This document shows, piece by piece, positions 18,694 through 29,366 of a stretch of 30,863 bases of DNA. Origin of the DNA: Schoenoplectus triqueter (taxonomy: Eukaryota > Streptophyta > Magnoliopsida > Poales > Cyperaceae); contig CAXKVV010001854.1 in NCBI GenBank assembly GCA_964058805.1, positions 1 to 30,863 on the forward strand, in the 5' to 3' direction. Each line of letters starts with the position of its first letter. Position 1 is the stretch's first letter. Made by a program: the position numbers and the translations under genes. The notes beneath the pieces were generated by a model. It was given only the letters and a program-made list of their open reading frames with translations. It was not told where the DNA came from and made no database searches.

Positions 18694-19626
18694 ATGGACC
18701 AACTGGAGACTCTCCTCCCCCTTTCTTCCCAAACTCCAACTCCCACAACAACTGTTCACTCCCCACTGAATCCAACCAAGCCCCCACCTGAACCTGCTTC
18801 ATCATCAAACCCTAAAATAGGTACCACTGTTTGTACCAACATACCTCACTCTAATCACCCACCTACTCTCCGTCTTGCTATAATCCTAGCAGTGTTTTTG
18901 CTCTCTCTTTGGGCCAACTATGAGGCCTCAAAAGGTTTTGATCTCACCATCCTCAATGCCCCAACTCACACTCTCGCCGGTCGTCGATTCAATTTGTTAT
19001 TTGTGTCCAATGGTAGAGCAGCCGACATGGCTCTCAAATCTAGTAGTTTCATAGAGCACATTCTTTACCCCAACGGAGAAGTGTTCCCCCGAAAATATGT
19101 TCGTCATATCACCATCCGTCTTGCTGGTTGTAATATTACGAATGATGTTCTCATGATCCGTGATGACACCCGTGGAGCGGTACCAAGTGGTGATTATCTC
19201 ATTGAAATCAGCCCAAGTGTCATGGTTCGGAAGAATGACGTAAAAATGGCGGTAGCATCAGCATTGCACCGAGGAATGGCTTACGTGTGGCTATGGGACG
19301 GTCATGGCTCAGTATCACAGCCAATAATAGATGCTGTGATTGAATACCTTTTGGTACAATTTAACCTTCCATCTAAGCATTACAAAAGCATCCACAAAAC
19401 TTCTACTATCGCCGGCATCATACAACAGTGTCAAGAGATAAGCAACGATTTCATAGCGCGTCTAAACAATGCCATGCGAGAGAAATGGGACGAGCATGTG
19501 GTGACCGATGCATTAAGCTCTCCTTCTGAAATAATGTGTTTATCTCACATTATATCAGCATCTGATGAGGACGGGAGTTTACCAGATGTTGCTGGATTCA
19601 AAATGGAGCTTAAACAGGAAATGTAA
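18694..19626 (+). CDS. Membrane-anchored plant basic secretory protein (BSP)-like protein, probably catalytically inactive
   Basis: This is a single-exon gene of 310 residues. Residues 1-57 are proline/serine/threonine-rich. Residues 59-76 form one hydrophobic segment (LAIILAVFLLSLW) without a preceding signal-peptide-like start, which suggests a signal anchor with the rest outside the cytosol. From residue ~81 the BSP (peptidase M-like) domain follows: FDLTILNAPTHTLAGRRF, then HITIRLAG, GDYLIEISPSVM, the active-site region and IIDAVIEYLL. Secreted BSP proteins carry a zinc-protease HExxH followed by VWQW. Here it is HRGMA then YVWLW (residues 182-191), so the catalytic glutamate and second histidine ligand are replaced by R183 and A186. 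This argues for a pseudoprotease, and plant BSP proteins are generally linked to defence and stress. The start codon context AACATGG is good, and downstream in-frame methionines would remove the anchor. The closest relatives I recall are the anchored BSP-like proteins of Arabidopsis (At2g42900 type). Confidence 0.85.
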   Translation: MDQLETLLPLSSQTPTPTTTVHSPLNPTKPPPEPASSSNPKIGTTVCTNIPHSNHPPTLRLAIILAVFLLSLWANYEASKGFDLTILNAPTHTLAGRRFNLLFVSNGRAADMALKSSSFIEHILYPNGEVFPRKYVRHITIRLAGCNITNDVLMIRDDTRGAVPSGDYLIEISPSVMVRKNDVKMAVASALHRGMAYVWLWDGHGSVSQPIIDAVIEYLLVQFNLPSKHYKSIHKTSTIAGIIQQCQEISNDFIARLNNAMREKWDEHVVTDALSSPSEIMCLSHIISASDEDGSLPDVAGFKMELKQEM

Positions 19627-21040
19627 TTAACATGGATTTGAGATTTGAGATGAGTGGCAGTAAGCTGATTGTTGTGCAAGCGCAGCATGAAGTGAGCAGA
19701 CCTGGCAATGATGTCTGGCCCAACTGGTGATATAGCTACTTATCTAGCTGGCTAATGAGTTAATTAATTAAGGGGAAATTTTAAGGTTAGGAGATATATA
19801 TCTTCCATGTTTTAATTACCATGATAATAACGTCGTTTAATTAAAATGAATTGCACGGCTTATGCTGTCAGGGGTCAACATGCATGGGATGTGTAAGTTG
19901 GTACTTCACATATATTTCTCTCCACATTCTTAATTGGTTGTTTATATAACATAATATCCTTTGCGTTTATTTAACGAGTAAATCAGAGATATGTAAGGAA
20001 GAAAATTTTCAACTTTTCATGATTATCACGGAGCCAATATTGTATCGCAAAGAACCTTAAATTTTTTTCATGGGGATCAGGTGTCAACAATATTGTTAAA
20101 AAAAAAAATCTTTTTTTAGTGAAAAAAGTGTTTGTGATTCGGATCTTCTACTGCACAGCCCGCTCGGCTGTAGATTATAAGGGGATTTTTTTTAAGATTG
20201 AGTGTACATTTTAAAACAAATCGGAAAACTTATATACTGTATTTCATGGTGCGATCGTTGTTTCCTGTGTTTGTCAATATCTGATAACAATATTTTGGTG
20301 TGGAACTGTTTGGAATTTAAGGTGCTTATATTTAATTAGCAATCAGTTCTAAATCTTTTATTACTGTTATGTCAGATTTAATTAAAGAAATTATTAATTA
20401 AAATTAACATTCTCCAATGTAGAAATCATCTGTAGATTTTATTTATGTCAAGTCATTTAGTGAAAATAGAAAAAAAAATAGATTTAGCAAAAATGATCTC
20501 CAATACTAAATTAAATGAGTTGCTAATATGATGTGTCAATTAGAAATGAGTTGCTAAATTAGAAATTATGATTAAAGTTTCTAAATTAGAAACTGCATCT
20601 TCAATGTTAAAATTAAAAATAAAACACAAAAAAATAAAAACTCTCATTTTGAGATACTCTTACAACCACTATACTGCATATTTATTTAGCTGAATACTTT
20701 TGTAGGTAATTAATTTGACGTGTTCTGATGAGCTTTTATAGGAAAAAAAATAGAGTATTAGGTTTGTCTTTATACTTGGAAATTGATATGTGTGGTTTTG
20801 TGTTGTCCAAGTATGATACTCAAAGGCCCCAGTACAATGTTGATATATCTTTGCTGGTGCCCATTAATGCCGGGGTCTGATTTGGGCTTCAATTTTAAAA
20901 CCTAAATTATCAAACGTGTTCTACGTTTTGGGACATCAACTGTAGCTTGTAAGCGACAGGAACCATACTATTATTTTGAAATTCCTCGAAAGAAAAATAT
21001 TATGATAAATTAAAGAAACATCATAAGTTGTCAACACATA
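19627..21040. other. 3' flank of the BSP-like gene and AT-rich spacer
   Basis: The 3' untranslated region must begin here. No canonical AATAAA is conspicuous in the first 300 bases, so the transcript end cannot be fixed. The remainder is AT-rich with no open frame or repeat that I recognise. Confidence 0.5.
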
Positions 21041-21350
21041 ATAATATCCGATTTTATTCATGATTAAAAAATAATAAAAATTATCTGATTTTTATTTGTA
21101 TCTGAAGATATCTGTATTTATATTTATATCTGAAAAGTTTTACTAATATAATGCTAATTAATATTTTATATTATATTTTTATTTAATATTTGAAATATAT
21201 CTGTATCTGTATTTCTATTCGTCCGGTATTCAATCCGTATTCATGTATCTGTTGAATATCCGTTCTAAATTCATATCCGGAAAATTATAATTAATGTGAA
21301 TACGATGAGACCATTATCCATCCATATCTGATCCGTTTACACCCCTAATA
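21040..21350. mobile_element. Relic with an hAT-like right end (CCGTTTACACCCCTA)
   Basis: The segment is full of ATATCTGTATCTGTAT / ATATCCG / TATTCATATCCGG words and ends CCATATCTGATCCGTTTACACCCCTA. This is the familiar composition and terminus of small plant hAT-type elements, whose ends read like (C/T)AGGGGTGTAAACGG. A matching left terminus was not found, so it is a one-ended relic. Confidence 0.5.
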
Positions 21351-21830
21351 ATAGTACATCCAAACAATATTCTATATCAAGTTCCGAACTAAATATTTTA
21401 AGTGTTTGACTATGTATATACATATGCTAGACCATAAATCAGTTTCGAGTATTCGATAATATAATACTCAAATAAATAATTAGAAATATAAATTTTAAAA
21501 TATATTTAACAAAATTTTATATTGAAAAAATAAATATATTTTTTTAAATTTTAAAGATATATATTATTATTATAATAATAAATAATATAATTAAATACAT
21601 GATAATCTTGAAAGGACCATACAAAAAATATTGAATCATTTAAGAATAAATTTCACCTTAAATATATCAGACACATTATTTTATAAATAAGGAGAGAGAA
21701 AATTATATATTAATTATTAAATTTTATATTGATAAAAAATTTAAATAAAAATATTAGTGAAAAAGAGTGATGATGTGATCAAAATTTTGAAAACTTAACG
21801 AGCGTGTTGACAAAAAAGTATTATACTTTT
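21350..21830. other. AT-rich spacer, nothing recognised
   Basis: This is AT-rich sequence between two transposon relics, without an open frame or visible repeat. Confidence 0.5.
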
Positions 21831-22209
21831 GTTCCATGTATGTTTTTAAAATGCGACCGCATGGCCGCATATGCGGTGTGATACCGCATAAATAAGAGTA
21901 TACATCCGCATATTCAATAATACGTATTATTTTTTAAAATATTTATCGTATTAAGCCTATAAAATTAATTATATTATATTTTTCATGCAAAATATTCAAA
22001 ATTATATTAATATCTTATTATATTTTCTTATTTTATATTAAAATTCTTCAAAAATAAATGTTCAAATATTATAAGATTTTTTTAGAATACATATCCGCAT
22101 ATGTAATCCGTATACTGAACCGCATATGCACCCGCATGTCGCATATACACTATGCAATGGTCAACCGCACGCATATTGAAATCCGCATTTTAAAACCTTG
22201 GTTCCATGT
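21831..22209. mobile_element. MITE with perfect 9 bp target-site duplication (GTTCCATGT)
   Basis: GTTCCATGT at 21831-21839 and 22201-22209 flanks a 361 bp element. Its ends are ATGTTTTTAAAATGCG (left) and the complement of CAAGGTTTTAAAATGCG (right). Both subterminal regions are rich in CCGCATATGCGG-type words (ACCGCATGGCCGCATATGCG on the left; CCGCATATGTAATCCG and CCGCACGCATATTG on the right), and the centre is very AT-rich. A 9 bp duplication fits a Mutator-like origin. It carries no gene and looks fairly recent, because the duplication is intact. Confidence 0.82.
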
Positions 22210-22985
22210 GAGTGAGTTCGGCATACTCCTTTAAATTAATTTTTATATTGAAAACAGATTGCTTGTTAATTTAAGAATCGTATTAATTAAATATGGCAAG
22301 TTTATTTAAGACATAATGTTAGTATTCGTAGACTAGTAGTGAAATATGTTCAACTTTTTATAAAGATATATGAAAAATAAATATACAGGAATTTACGAAA
22401 TCCTATTTTAAAAAAATGTATTCACAATTTCTTTGTAAGTGATATGAGTATTCTCTTTCCCTACAATTATAAAATTATGTTTTCTTTGTACTAATTAAAA
22501 TGGGTAAAGTTAACAAATAAGTAATTGCAGAAACAAAACTATTTTGAAATTAATTTTTAAAATAATATTTAATTGATAAATGACAATTAAAACCACTCTG
22601 CTCAGGAACCTGCCATCCCATTATGAATCAATTAACCCTAGTTAATTTTGATTGAAATTTAAATTAACTTGGGTTTTTCTATCATTTACTCATTATTAAT
22701 TTGTTTTGCACTTCTGCTGTCACCAGTGGTACCAGCAAATCTTGGCCGCTTGAAGCAGTAGTACTAGTGGCCTGTTGAGAGCGGTTGGAACTTTTTTATT
22801 TTTGAGAGAAAGATGAGAGTCTAAATAAATTTTATTTCTGTGCTTATGGAGACTTCAGTCTATGATTTCTTATATGTCATTCTAGTTAGCTATTATTTGA
22901 GTTATTAAGTCATTTGTAGGACAGTTGAAACTTAAATTTGAAAATTAAAAAAACTTTTTTCTGATTTTATATAAAAAGAATTAAT
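22210..22985. other. AT-rich spacer, nothing recognised
   Basis: A less AT-rich patch near 22710-22800 (CACCAGTGGTACCAGCAAAT) has no open frame of interest. The remainder is ordinary spacer. Confidence 0.5.
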
Positions 22986-22989
22986 TTCA

Positions 22990-23140
22990 TAAGCCACAAG
23001 CCAGCTTGAGCTAATGACGAACTGAGCTCGAACTAAACTTTATGCTCAAAAGTATGTTTGTCCGACTTGCTCGGTTCTGCCCGGCTCATATAGATAGTGA
23101 GCTGAGCAAATCTTGGCTCATTTGCAGCCCAACATATAAC
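22990..23140. mobile_element. Fragment of a GAGCTCGAAC-rich plant MITE, hAT-like
   Basis: AAGCCAGCTTGAGCTAATGA, GAACTGAGCTCGAAC, GACTTGCTCGG, GCCCGGCTCATAT and GGCTCATTTGCAGCCC are wording typical of the common plant repeat that ends in (A/G)GGCTGCAAACGAGCC. Only one probable end (GCTCATTTGCAGCCC) is visible. Confidence 0.45.
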
Positions 23141-23144
23141 CACC

Positions 23145-25165
23145 TGACCGAACGATGAATTGCACAGCAGTAAATGCATGGAAGAGGTGGTGACCTACTG
23201 ACCTTGATCAATGATCAGTTATTAAATTGGTGATTGTCGTCCCATATATATGTACAAGGTAGTTCTTAAATTTAAGAAATTGAATGAAACATCCTTAATT
23301 AATTGTATACGATGTACTTTGTCAAGGTAACAGTTATTATATTCATCAAATTGATATAACAATAGTTTTCTGTATGTATTTATGAAATTGATACAAATAT
23401 AAAATTGATGCACAAAGTAACAATAATTAATTATACTATAATTCCATCAATCATGTCAAACGGTCAGAAGAACCGTGAGCTTGTTAATACATTTCACCAA
23501 ATAATCTGAAGACTGATTGTACCACTTTTACGTACCATTTTATCATTCATGCTACATATGCACAGTGATGTTGTCGCGTGCATCATTTAAATATCAATTG
23601 TAATCAAATAATGGTACAAATCAAATATGCAAATAATGACTAATATTAGTAACTTATACTTTCTGGTTAATGTGTCCTGGTCATATGAGAGAGATGAAGT
23701 ATAAGAGAATCTTTGTGTATGAAAGTGTGTCTAGGGTTAAACCTATAGATTATGTGTGTATGAAAATTATGATATCCTTCTAAATCTTTGACATAGTTTT
23801 ATATAGAATATGGGTCATAGAGATAATGATTTAAAGTGTATATGATCGTGATCACTAATTAACTATTATATGTGATCCTGTCTGGTCACTTGTAACTGTC
23901 GGACGTGATCGTGTGTAGATGTTTGTAACTGTCAGACGTGATTGTGTATAATTATGAGAACAATTACACTCGAGATGAGAATTAAGTAGTTCTCGAGCTC
24001 AGGAATATCCAGCTTAAGAACTAATCGAGATGAATGTTGGATGAGATATGTCGTATAGAATCTAGTGAATTAGTATCTTAGATCTAAGTGTTTAGATCTA
24101 AATTAATTAAATCTTCAAAAATATGACCCTATCATTAGCGTTCAAAGTTGAAATATGTCTGAATAACACTTTTGAATTTTATATTGTATAAATAGATATT
24201 TTAAAATTATAGTCCTATCAAGTATAAGTTCCGTAAAGAAGCTAAGGTTTCATTATAAACACTTTTGTTATCGATATATCGGCACTCTGTTAGTTGGAGT
24301 GAGATTCCAGAGACATAGGTAATATATACCAAACTACGTTATAATATTATCTCCTTTAGTTCTAATACTTTCATTCTTTCTAATTGTCTCTCAATTAGTT
24401 GAAATTTGTAATATTTTCTAGAGTCGTCGGTATATTATTTTATACTAATTATCTTTTCATAACAATTAGTATTTGATCGATTCTACTTATATTCTTACTT
24501 TCTTGATCTTCTTATTAAAATTTTGACTAAGTTGTAGTTCATTCTTTAAATATTTTTATTTTAATTGATTCTTTGTATTCTTATAGTTAACACTTATCTC
24601 TACCAAACGGTTAACATTTGACTTGACCATTCTTGATGTTTTTTTTATTTATACCACCTGAGTCTTAGTAATTAGTAATTCTATAATATTGAGTTATAAT
24701 AATGATAATTACGGATTTTTTAATATTTTTTACACCAACTATGTAAATTTTCTTTTTATTTTTATAAATTAAAAAACCTTACAATGCATCTCACCGCTTA
24801 ATACTTTGATATAAACAACTTAATTACTTAACTATTTAAGAACTGTAATTTATCTTTGTGTATAATGTATCCTCTTTTAGCATAGAATAATATATTTCGA
24901 AAAACATCCAACTGACGTCAAAAATAATGACACAAATCTCATTTAATTTAATTGTATATAAAAATAATAAAAAAAATATTAACGTATATGCATTGCCTGA
25001 ATTAACAAAATATCTCAAAAACTTTTTAGTTCCCCAAATATCTTTTTTTAGTAAATAATTCAAATAATTTTGATTTCTATTATATTTAACATATCAAATA
25101 TATTTGGATTCCCAAATTCTCAATGCCCAAATTTGCCCAATTAATTAATCCGCAGATCAAATAAA
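23145..25165. other. Long AT-rich spacer with a small 33 bp tandem repeat
   Basis: TTGTAACTGTCGGACGTGAT at about 23890 recurs 33 bases later as TTGTAACTGTCAGACGTGAT. Nothing else is recognised: open frames are short and low-complexity, and no RNA gene was found. The last few dozen bases lead into the CT-rich 5' region of the RWP-RK gene. Confidence 0.55.
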
Positions 25166-25319
25166 TTCAAGAGAGCAGAGGAGGGAGAGAGGCCGAACCG
25201 CCGAAGCCAATCAAAATCAAAGCCCTCCCTCCCGATTCCAGCTCCGGTTCGGGCTCCAAATCCCCTCCCCTTCTTTCCCTCCGAATTCCAATCAAAATCA
25301 AAATCCGAATCCAATCCAA

Positions 25320-25401
25320 TCGCTCGCTCGCTCTCTGACCGCCGATCTGATCTGGTACTGGTTGTTTCTTCTCGATTCGAAAATTATAATTATCGGATCG
25401 G
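25320..25401 (+). promoter_or_regulatory. CT-rich 5' leader of the RWP-RK gene
   Basis: A CGCTCGCTCGCTCTCTGACC pyrimidine-rich stretch typical of plant 5' leaders precedes the start codon. No clear TATA box is seen, so the promoter may be TATA-less, with its start site unknown. Confidence 0.4.
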
Positions 25402-28184
25402 ATGACGTCGCCAGCACCCGATCCGTTTTTCTTGCAGCCCTCCTCTTCCCCTGCTCCAACTCCGGCTGCTGCTGCTGCTGCTCCTGCTGCTACTACAGGC
25501 GTTGGTGGCGCTGCCTCCACCTCCTCCCCGTCGAAACCCAAGCTCACGCTCGATGATATCACCCGCCTCTTTTCTATTCCCATCACTGACGCCGCTTCTA
25601 TCCTAGGTTTCCCTCTCTTTTTTCCCTCCTTTTTCTTCTTCTCAGCTTTTATTCCCTCTCTAGTTCTTTCAAGTTCAAAATTGGCAGTTGATCTCGTTGG
25701 TAAGTGATGGGAAGATTCGGTTTTGTTCTTCTTGCATGATTTTATTTTTTTCTTTTTTGCTGGTTCTGATACCGTGACGGTTTATTGTCAGGTGTTTCGA
25801 CGAGTGTTTTGAAGAGGTTGTGCCGGAAAAATGGTATAGCGAGGTGGCCTTATAGGCAGGTAAATCCTTTTTTCACTTATTTTTTTTATTATTTTCTGTT
25901 TCCATAGCTTACATTGGTTCTTTTATGGGTTCGTTTTTTCACCTATAGCATTGTTATTCATGGACCTCTTACTGTGTACCGTTAACTGATATTCGGGTAC
26001 ACCAAAAGGTTTGTTTCAGAAAACTCTCCACGCACAAATTTGAGCTTATTGAATTGTATGCCCAGAATAGCAAGTTTTCTGGAAACAGTTTGAATGTATA
26101 TATTAGTTCAAAGTTGGATTCTCTAGCCACCTCCTAGTAAGTTTCCCCATGAAATGCTGCATATTAGATAATTGATTGTTTCTTCTGCAACTTGTTTTCT
26201 TTGATTAGCTTCTTTCTGGTAAGAGTGTTGAAGATATTAAAAAGGAAGCTGAAATAGAAAAAAATAAACTTCAAAAGGACCGTGAAGAAATGGGAAAACG
26301 CAAGACTGAATCAAAAGCAAATTCCGCCGCATCATTCAAAAATATGTACATTTTCCTTCCTGTCTCTTTTTGTTATTATTTTAAAAATGTGGTACATGGT
26401 TGTAACACCTGTTCCATTAGCAAAAACAATCAACCAATTTCACAATTTAACAACATTGCCTATTTTCAAGTCTAAAATCTCTAAACAAGCTTATACTACC
26501 TGGATGTCAAACAAAGCTTTGAGCTCACTGAAGTGTTAGAAAACAGTCAAACAACAAAAACATCAAGGTAATCCCAAATAAATTGTGGTAGGTTACAAAT
26601 GAAACCCAATCCGAAATCACAAAGATTCCAAGTTACTATAATTCATTTTGCAACAATCCTTTTAGTGTTATGAAAATTGAAACTGGCAGAAGCAGAATCA
26701 AAATTGGAAAGCTTTAAAACAAGGAAGATGACAAAATTTGTTCTGATCCTCCTTTCTGTCCGTAGACAGAACTGCAATTTTAAATGTTACATGTTGATGT
26801 AAAAGATACTTGTCCACAATTTGTGTAGTTTGAAAAGCTCATAAAGGTAGTTTTGGGTTGTATCCTATTGATTTGGATATATATGTTACTCAACAAAATT
26901 ACACCCAGCCAAGACAGTCTCAAGGGGGAAAACTGAAAAATTATTTGGGACTTTTAAATTTCACTGATCTCTGATTACATTACTATTATAATTATGGATG
27001 TCCTTATTATTGTTAGTACTATTAATATTAATATATTACTATTACTATTGCTAGTAGTATTATTACTATTGTCATCATCATCATTATCACTGTCATTATT
27101 CTCATCATCATTACTATCAGTGTCATTTTCAGTACTATTATGATGTTTCAAACTAAATAAGCCAATTCCCATCATTCCTTCCCAACAAACCCAAATGAGA
27201 TTTCAATTTCACTTTTGTTTCATATGTTCTGTTCTGCATTAACCCTAATTATAATGCAATGGCATCAGATGGTAAATTAGAAGAATTCCATGGGACAGTA
27301 CAAGTTAAGTGAAGTGAGTTCTTCTTGCAAGATAAACTTTCTCATCATGAAGATTCAACTCCAATTTTTTTTCTATTATTTTCTGTTGAATCAAAGTGTA
27401 CGTCTTCGACTTCGTTTGAATTAGGGTGTGGAAGTTTTCATTTTGATTTCCAGGACCTTCCTAGTTGTAAAAATAAGTGGTTTCCACATCTATTTTCATT
27501 GATTAGTATTTTTATATCCCTTAAAGAACTGCATTCTGGATAAGACTTGTTCATGTTTTATTGTTTCCAACCTGCAAAGAGACAAAACAAATATTTAGTT
27601 TACTGATTTAAGTGGCTATGATACCAACTTACAAGCCGAACCACTCAGAATATGAAAAGTATGTTAAATTAAGGGTTGTGTTGAATTGAGATAGGCTTGA
27701 GAAACTGTGCCAAGCCATTACAATGTGTTCAGTACAACATTTCTATATATATAGTAATGAAATGCAATACTATTTCTGCAGTGGCGATCCAAATCACAGA
27801 ATAGCACCTGGGCAAGCACTCCAACAAGGGAATAAGTTTGTGGCGCCACATCTAGACCCGTTTAGTCAAATGAAAAATGTCCCAACCTACTTGGATGAAT
27901 TCAAATTTGGGTTCCCATTAGCTGGCCTCTCCAGTGCCACCAATAAATGGTGGGGAAGTGAGGATAGCAGCCTGGAACAACCCTCCGTTGAGGAGACTGA
28001 AACCCTAAAAAGGCCGTCTCAGACACTGGTTGCTTTGAGAAAGAGAGCTGTGGAGGAATCAAAAGATTTGGTTGAAGGGAAAAAAGGTATAGAGAATTGT
28101 AAACTAAACAAGAAACAGAAGATGGTGCTGATGCAAATATTTGGATCTTCACTTCCTGATCAGTGGAAGAATGTTGCTTGTTAG
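25402..28184 (+). CDS. RWP-RK domain transcription factor, four exons, 270 aa, with variant RWPYRQ signature
   Basis: Exons are 25402-25606, 25792-25859, 26209-26345 and 27782-28184. All junctions are GT-AG with compatible phases (1, 0, 2), giving 813 nt including TAG. Residues 1-48 are alanine/proline/serine-rich. The RWP-RK DNA-binding domain runs from about residue 48 (LTLDDITRLFSIPITDAASIL) through VSTSVLKRLCRKNGIARWP to YRQ91, then LLSGKSVEDIKKEAEIEKNK. The C-terminal exon is charged and ends LNKKQKMVLMQIFGSSLPDQ and WKNVAC. No PB1 domain follows, so it resembles the short, RKD-type class rather than NIN-like proteins; it should be nuclear. The signature lysine is glutamine (codon CAG, 25857-25859). 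Intron 3 is 1436 bases and carries a SINE/RTE-like fragment. The exon 3 donor (AT|GTACAT) is weak, so that junction is the least certain. Regulation cannot be read from the sequence. Confidence 0.82.
26560..26640 (+). mobile_element. SINE/RTE-like 3' domain fragment inside RWP-RK intron 3
   Basis: AACAAAAACATCAAGGTAATCCC, interrupted, continues as AAATAAATTGTGGTAGG and GAAACCCAATCCGAAA. It matches the fragment at 6226-6305 word for word over much of its length and lies within an intron, in the sense orientation. Confidence 0.55.
26975..27135. repeat. ATT/TCA-rich degenerate microsatellite in RWP-RK intron 3
   Basis: Interspersed ATTATT, ACTATT and CATCATCATTATCA words fill this stretch. The Asn/Asp-rich open frame on the - strand (26975-27175) is an artefact of the repeat. 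Confidence 0.8.
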
Positions 28185-29366
28185 TTAGACTGTTGTTGTA
28201 CTTGTATGTTGTGTAGTTTTTGACTTTTTGAACACCTTGGCCAAATAAGGTTAGAATTTAGTATTCTTTGTCAACAAAAATGGAGGTATTTTGGAAATCC
28301 TTGGGTATAAAAAAGAAAAAGAGATGCAAACATTGGATGTTTTATGTTTATGTAGTTACTGTTTGTTTGCCATTATATCATCATTTGCAAGGTGTCAAGG
28401 ATGGCAAATGATGTTAATGCCTCTTTGTATCCTTTCTTTTTGTTATTCCCAAGTTTCATATGTGATGTGCGCTTTCTTCTTTTGTTTAATTAGTGTTGAT
28501 TTTAAGACTCTGACACAGATTTGTCATTGCACCAAAATTTGTTGTCATTGTCTCCTGGGCTTAGTCTAGACTCTAGAGATGGAGATGGGCCAACTACATG
28601 AATCAAAATTTGTTCCTTGATCTATTACAATATGAGACCAAATGGTCATAGGTTCAAACTTCAACGTTTAAAGAGCAAGCAACAGAAAATCATACAAATA
28701 GGCCCCAAGACTGTAAATCTGTAATCTAGTAAGTTGGCAAAAAATTTCGGCATATTTCTTTTTGAGATGGAGGTCTAAATTTTACCTTTTAAACGTCTAT
28801 AAAAAATTTCTCATCCGGGCTTCCACACAAAGAATTGTTGGCATATTTCTTATAAAATCAATATTAATTTATTAACCCACAATTAGTTACTTACTTCAAA
28901 TTTCTTTTATTTTGCTTTGCTTAGGAACGAGGTGACAAACAGAACTTTTCAAGGGGGGTTTTGTCATGAAAATTTTAAAAGAGTTGCCAAACAGAAAGTT
29001 TTCGTGGTAAAAAAAAAATGAAACTGGTAAAACAAAGAGGAGAGGAATCTTATGTACGTCACGTGAAAACATTGAAAAGGAGCCCCGAGAGCAGTGGTGT
29101 TTTTTACAAAGGTAAAAAGGTAAAATTGAGCAGCTAAATTCACATGCTATGCGCACTGTGCAGCATGCAAGGTTCAGTTTTTACTGCGTGACAGGCTCCA
29201 TTGCTCCAATCTTTGTCTCTGTACAGTACAAACTGGAAAAGACAACAATACCCCCACTTGTAAATTTAACCTTTTTTACCAGATTACCACCAAATAATTT
29301 CACTCAAGTGGTTCTCTCCGTACCAGTTCTTTCTCTCTCGGGGTCGTCTACAGTTCGATATAGAAA
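28185..29366. other. Spacer between RWP-RK and X8 genes
   Basis: It holds the 3' flank of the RWP-RK gene and the upstream region of the X8 gene. There are no convincing genes; the open frames at 28291-28569 (+) and 28896-29156 (-) have low-complexity or hydrophobic compositions. A polymerase III B-box-like GGTTCAAACT near 28651 has no matching A box. A G-box (CACGTG, about 29060) lies ~300 bases upstream of the X8 gene. Confidence 0.5.
29058..29067 (+). promoter_or_regulatory. Candidate G-box upstream of the X8 gene
   Basis: GTCACGTGAA matches the CACGTG core bound by bZIP and bHLH factors. It lies about 300 bases upstream of the start codon. A single motif is weak evidence of function. Confidence 0.35.

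Noticed and set aside
25167..25586. 139-residue open frame antisense to the first RWP-RK exon
   Set aside because: It is a shadow of the GC-rich leader and Ala/Ser-rich exon 1; the sense strand has the conserved domain and splice sites.
26282..26539. Open frame in RWP-RK intron 3
   Set aside because: It begins in the wrong frame of exon 3 and continues into intron sequence that includes a SINE-like fragment.
26975..27175. Asn/Asp-rich open frame on the - strand
   Set aside because: Translation of an ATT/TCA microsatellite.
28600..28680. tRNA-derived SINE or tRNA gene near GGTTCAAACT
   Set aside because: Only a B-box-like word is present; no A box at the right distance and no cloverleaf could be drawn.
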